Part shown: piece after piece, positions 62,768-64,000 of the stretch
How positions within the stretch are numbered: position 1 is the stretch's first letter
Layout: every line of letters begins with the position of its first letter
Origin: CAYQUO01 sp964420835
GTDB taxonomy: Bacteria; Chloroflexota; Anaerolineae; Anaerolineales; Anaerolineaceae
Assembly (NCBI GenBank): GCA_964420835.1
Contig: CAYQUO010000003.1
Span: 1 to 64,000, forward strand
Reading direction: 5' to 3'
Length of the DNA stretch: 64,000 bases
Notes under the pieces: model-generated
Databases searched by the model: none
Told to the model about the DNA's origin: nothing
Seen by the model: the letters and a program-made list of their open reading frames with translations, nothing else
Program-made: the position numbers and the translations under genes

Positions 62768-63838
62768 TCAAGCCTTCCCCAGGTCGATCCAGCGCAGTTC
62801 CTTTCCCGCGGGGAGATCCACAAGGGCGCTGGTACCAATGACCTTGTCGATCTCATCCGGCTCGATGGCACCGGGTGTTGCCGGTCGCAACACATCGATC
62901 ATCTCACGGGTAACCACTTCACCTTTCTGGATCTGGCGGGCAGCCCGCAGACACCGGCGTTGTATGACTCGGGTTTCCTTTTCATTATCAGCCACGAACT
63001 TGTCCGCAAAGCCCAGCGCCCTCTCCAATTGCCTGGTGTTCTCCACCATGTCGGCCCAACTTTGGGGATTCATGGCAAACTTGTGGTCTGGGCCTTCCCG
63101 TCCGTTGTCATCTGTGAAATGCTTCTCAACAACACGGGCGCCTAGGGCAACAGCCCCCAACACCGTTGCATGGCCGGGGGTATGGTCCGAGAGGCCAGGA
63201 ACAACCTGCGGGAAGAGCGTTTGGTAAGTGGACAGGACCCGCAGGTGAATATGATTAAAATTCTCTGGGCTGGCAGTATAGTTCGTATTGCATTGCATTA
63301 GCACAAGGGCTGGGTTGAGTTTCATTATCCGGTGGACTGCTCTCTGTACATCCCCAATATCTGCTGCACCTGTTGCCAGCAGAACGGGTTTCCCTTTACT
63401 GGCAATCCGTTCCAACGCCTCGAGCCAATTAATTTCCCCCGACCCGATCTTGTATGCGGGTACGTAGGGGTCAAGCATGTCAATGGCTTCAAAATCATAC
63501 GGAGAGGAAAAATAATGGATGCCGGCTTTATCGCATGCCTCCCTTAGGATCGGAGTCCATTCAAAGGGGATGGACGCATCTTTGTAAACCTGGAAGACCG
63601 ATTTTTTCCAGCCCGCCTGGTGCGAAACCTGTCCCCCCATGTGGGTAAATCCATAATCCGATACAATGCCTGGGGCACGGAAATTTTGAAACTTGGCCGC
63701 ATCCGCGCCAGCCTGGGCTGCCAGCCGGATGAGCATCCTGGCCCGCTCCAGGTCGCCATCATGATTGGCGGCAATGTCCGCAATAAAATACGTCGGGTGT
63801 TCACCCCCAACCGTACGTTCTGCAATTTGAATTTCCAT
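62768..63838 (-). CDS. NeuB-type N-acetylneuraminate/nonulosonate synthase with SAF domain
   Basis: A 356-aa synthase. YFIADIAANHDGDLERARMLI near 17-37, GADAAKFQNFRAP near 44-56, YKIGSGEINWLEAL near 133-146, VLLATGAA and MQCNTNYTASPENFNHIHL match NeuB, as does GLSDHTPGHATVLGAVALGARVVEKHFTDD near 218-247. The C-terminal SAF domain (RRCLRAARQIQKGEVVTREMI near 288-308, ending GKELRWIDL) is present, unlike in the 47431-48306 product. It condenses phosphoenolpyruvate with an N-acetyl-hexosamine derivative to a nonulosonic acid; the exact sugar is unknown. CAGCCTCC upstream on the plus strand gives a GGAGG ribosome site. Confidence 0.92.
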   Translation of the reverse strand: MEIQIAERTVGGEHPTYFIADIAANHDGDLERARMLIRLAAQAGADAAKFQNFRAPGIVSDYGFTHMGGQVSHQAGWKKSVFQVYKDASIPFEWTPILREACDKAGIHYFSSPYDFEAIDMLDPYVPAYKIGSGEINWLEALERIASKGKPVLLATGAADIGDVQRAVHRIMKLNPALVLMQCNTNYTASPENFNHIHLRVLSTYQTLFPQVVPGLSDHTPGHATVLGAVALGARVVEKHFTDDNGREGPDHKFAMNPQSWADMVENTRQLERALGFADKFVADNEKETRVIQRRCLRAARQIQKGEVVTREMIDVLRPATPGAIEPDEIDKVIGTSALVDLPAGKELRWIDLGKA

Positions 63839-63847
63839 ACCAGCCTC

Positions 63848-64000
63848 CTATTCCCGAGCTGTTCCTGTAATTTGGTTTTTCCGGGCCATCCTGCGGATTT
63901 GACCGGCATGACCGGAATGAAAATCCTGATACAGGCGTTCAATTCCATCCCGCTGATTAGGCAAGGTCCGCTTAAGGTCGTGAATGAGCTTGCCGGGCAA
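63848..64000 (-). CDS. C-terminal end of an unidentified protein, cut by window edge
   Basis: Reading leftward from the window end, one frame is open for 50 codons and stops with TAG, 9 bases before the NeuB start codon. The peptide is polar and basic (for example KLIHDLKRTLPNQRDGIERLY) and probably helical. No family can be named from 50 residues. Spacing and direction place it in the same operon as the NeuB gene. Confidence 0.55.
   Translation of the reverse strand: MPGKLIHDLKRTLPNQRDGIERLYQDFHSGHAGQIRRMARKNQITGTARE

Noticed and set aside
1..64000. CRISPR arrays, insertion sequences, tRNA and rRNA genes
   Set aside because: No regularly spaced repeats, transposase or integrase reading frames, terminal inverted repeats or RNA gene signatures were seen; a tRNAscan or Rfam search would be decisive.

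Overview
The window looks like one contig of a member of the Chloroflexota, most likely class Anaerolineae. This is inferred from gene content only: an Agl23-type GT-C protein fused to an NHL propeller, a lipoprotein with an NBR1-type Ig-like domain, a cNMP-binding/double bPH2 membrane protein, an aldehyde:ferredoxin oxidoreductase with a MoaD-like partner, and many GT-C membrane glycosyltransferases. Base composition is even across the window. No tRNA, rRNA, CRISPR array, insertion sequence, phage or integrase gene was recognised. Genes are tightly packed and no stretch above about 260 bp lacks one.

Region 1 (1-32.9 kb) is mainly housekeeping, on both strands. It has a small phosphatase coupled to a metallophosphoesterase, three GT-C membrane proteins, rsmG, and a leftward run clpC / cNMP-bPH2 protein / def / recF. 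Next come a two-domain GNAT protein and a small holin-4-like membrane protein that share a bidirectional terminator with the lipoprotein / Agl23-NHL pair. Then follow AOR with moaD, a serine hydrolase, GDP-mannose 4,6-dehydratase (with a very good promoter), a lytic transglycosylase, a LysM-M23 peptidase, the phosphate pair DUF47/PiT, cinA, an MGDG-synthase-like glycosyltransferase, metG and an MFS transporter.

Region 2 (32.9-64 kb) is an unbroken 31 kb leftward block for surface glycan or glycoprotein synthesis. Many of its genes overlap by ATGA, TTGA or TGATG junctions or lie within 20 bp of each other, so it is probably one or a few long operons. It encodes family-2, family-4 and capsule-type glycosyltransferases, six GT-C membrane proteins and one decayed remnant, FkbM and class I methyltransferases, SDR and Gfo/Idh/MocA oxidoreductases, a DUF115-like protein and a D-2-hydroxyacid dehydrogenase. 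It also carries a nonulosonic (sialic-acid-like) acid set: two NeuB-type synthases, of which only one has the SAF domain, one NeuA-like cytidylyltransferase, one NeuA fused to a KdsC-type HAD phosphatase, and an SpsF-like cytidylyltransferase. No recognisable Wzx flippase, Wzy polymerase or ABC exporter is in the window, and the early steps of nonulosonate synthesis are missing, so the locus probably continues past position 64000, where a gene is cut.

Working together, region 2 would make CMP-activated nonulosonic acids and modified sugars, transfer them with soluble enzymes, and complete the glycan outside the membrane with polyprenyl-linked GT-C enzymes. The most interesting items are the NeuA-HAD fusion beside a SAF-less synthase, the Agl23-NHL fusion with its coupled lipoprotein, the cNMP/bPH2 protein in the clpC-recF run, and apparently leaderless mRNAs for rsmG and the GNAT gene.
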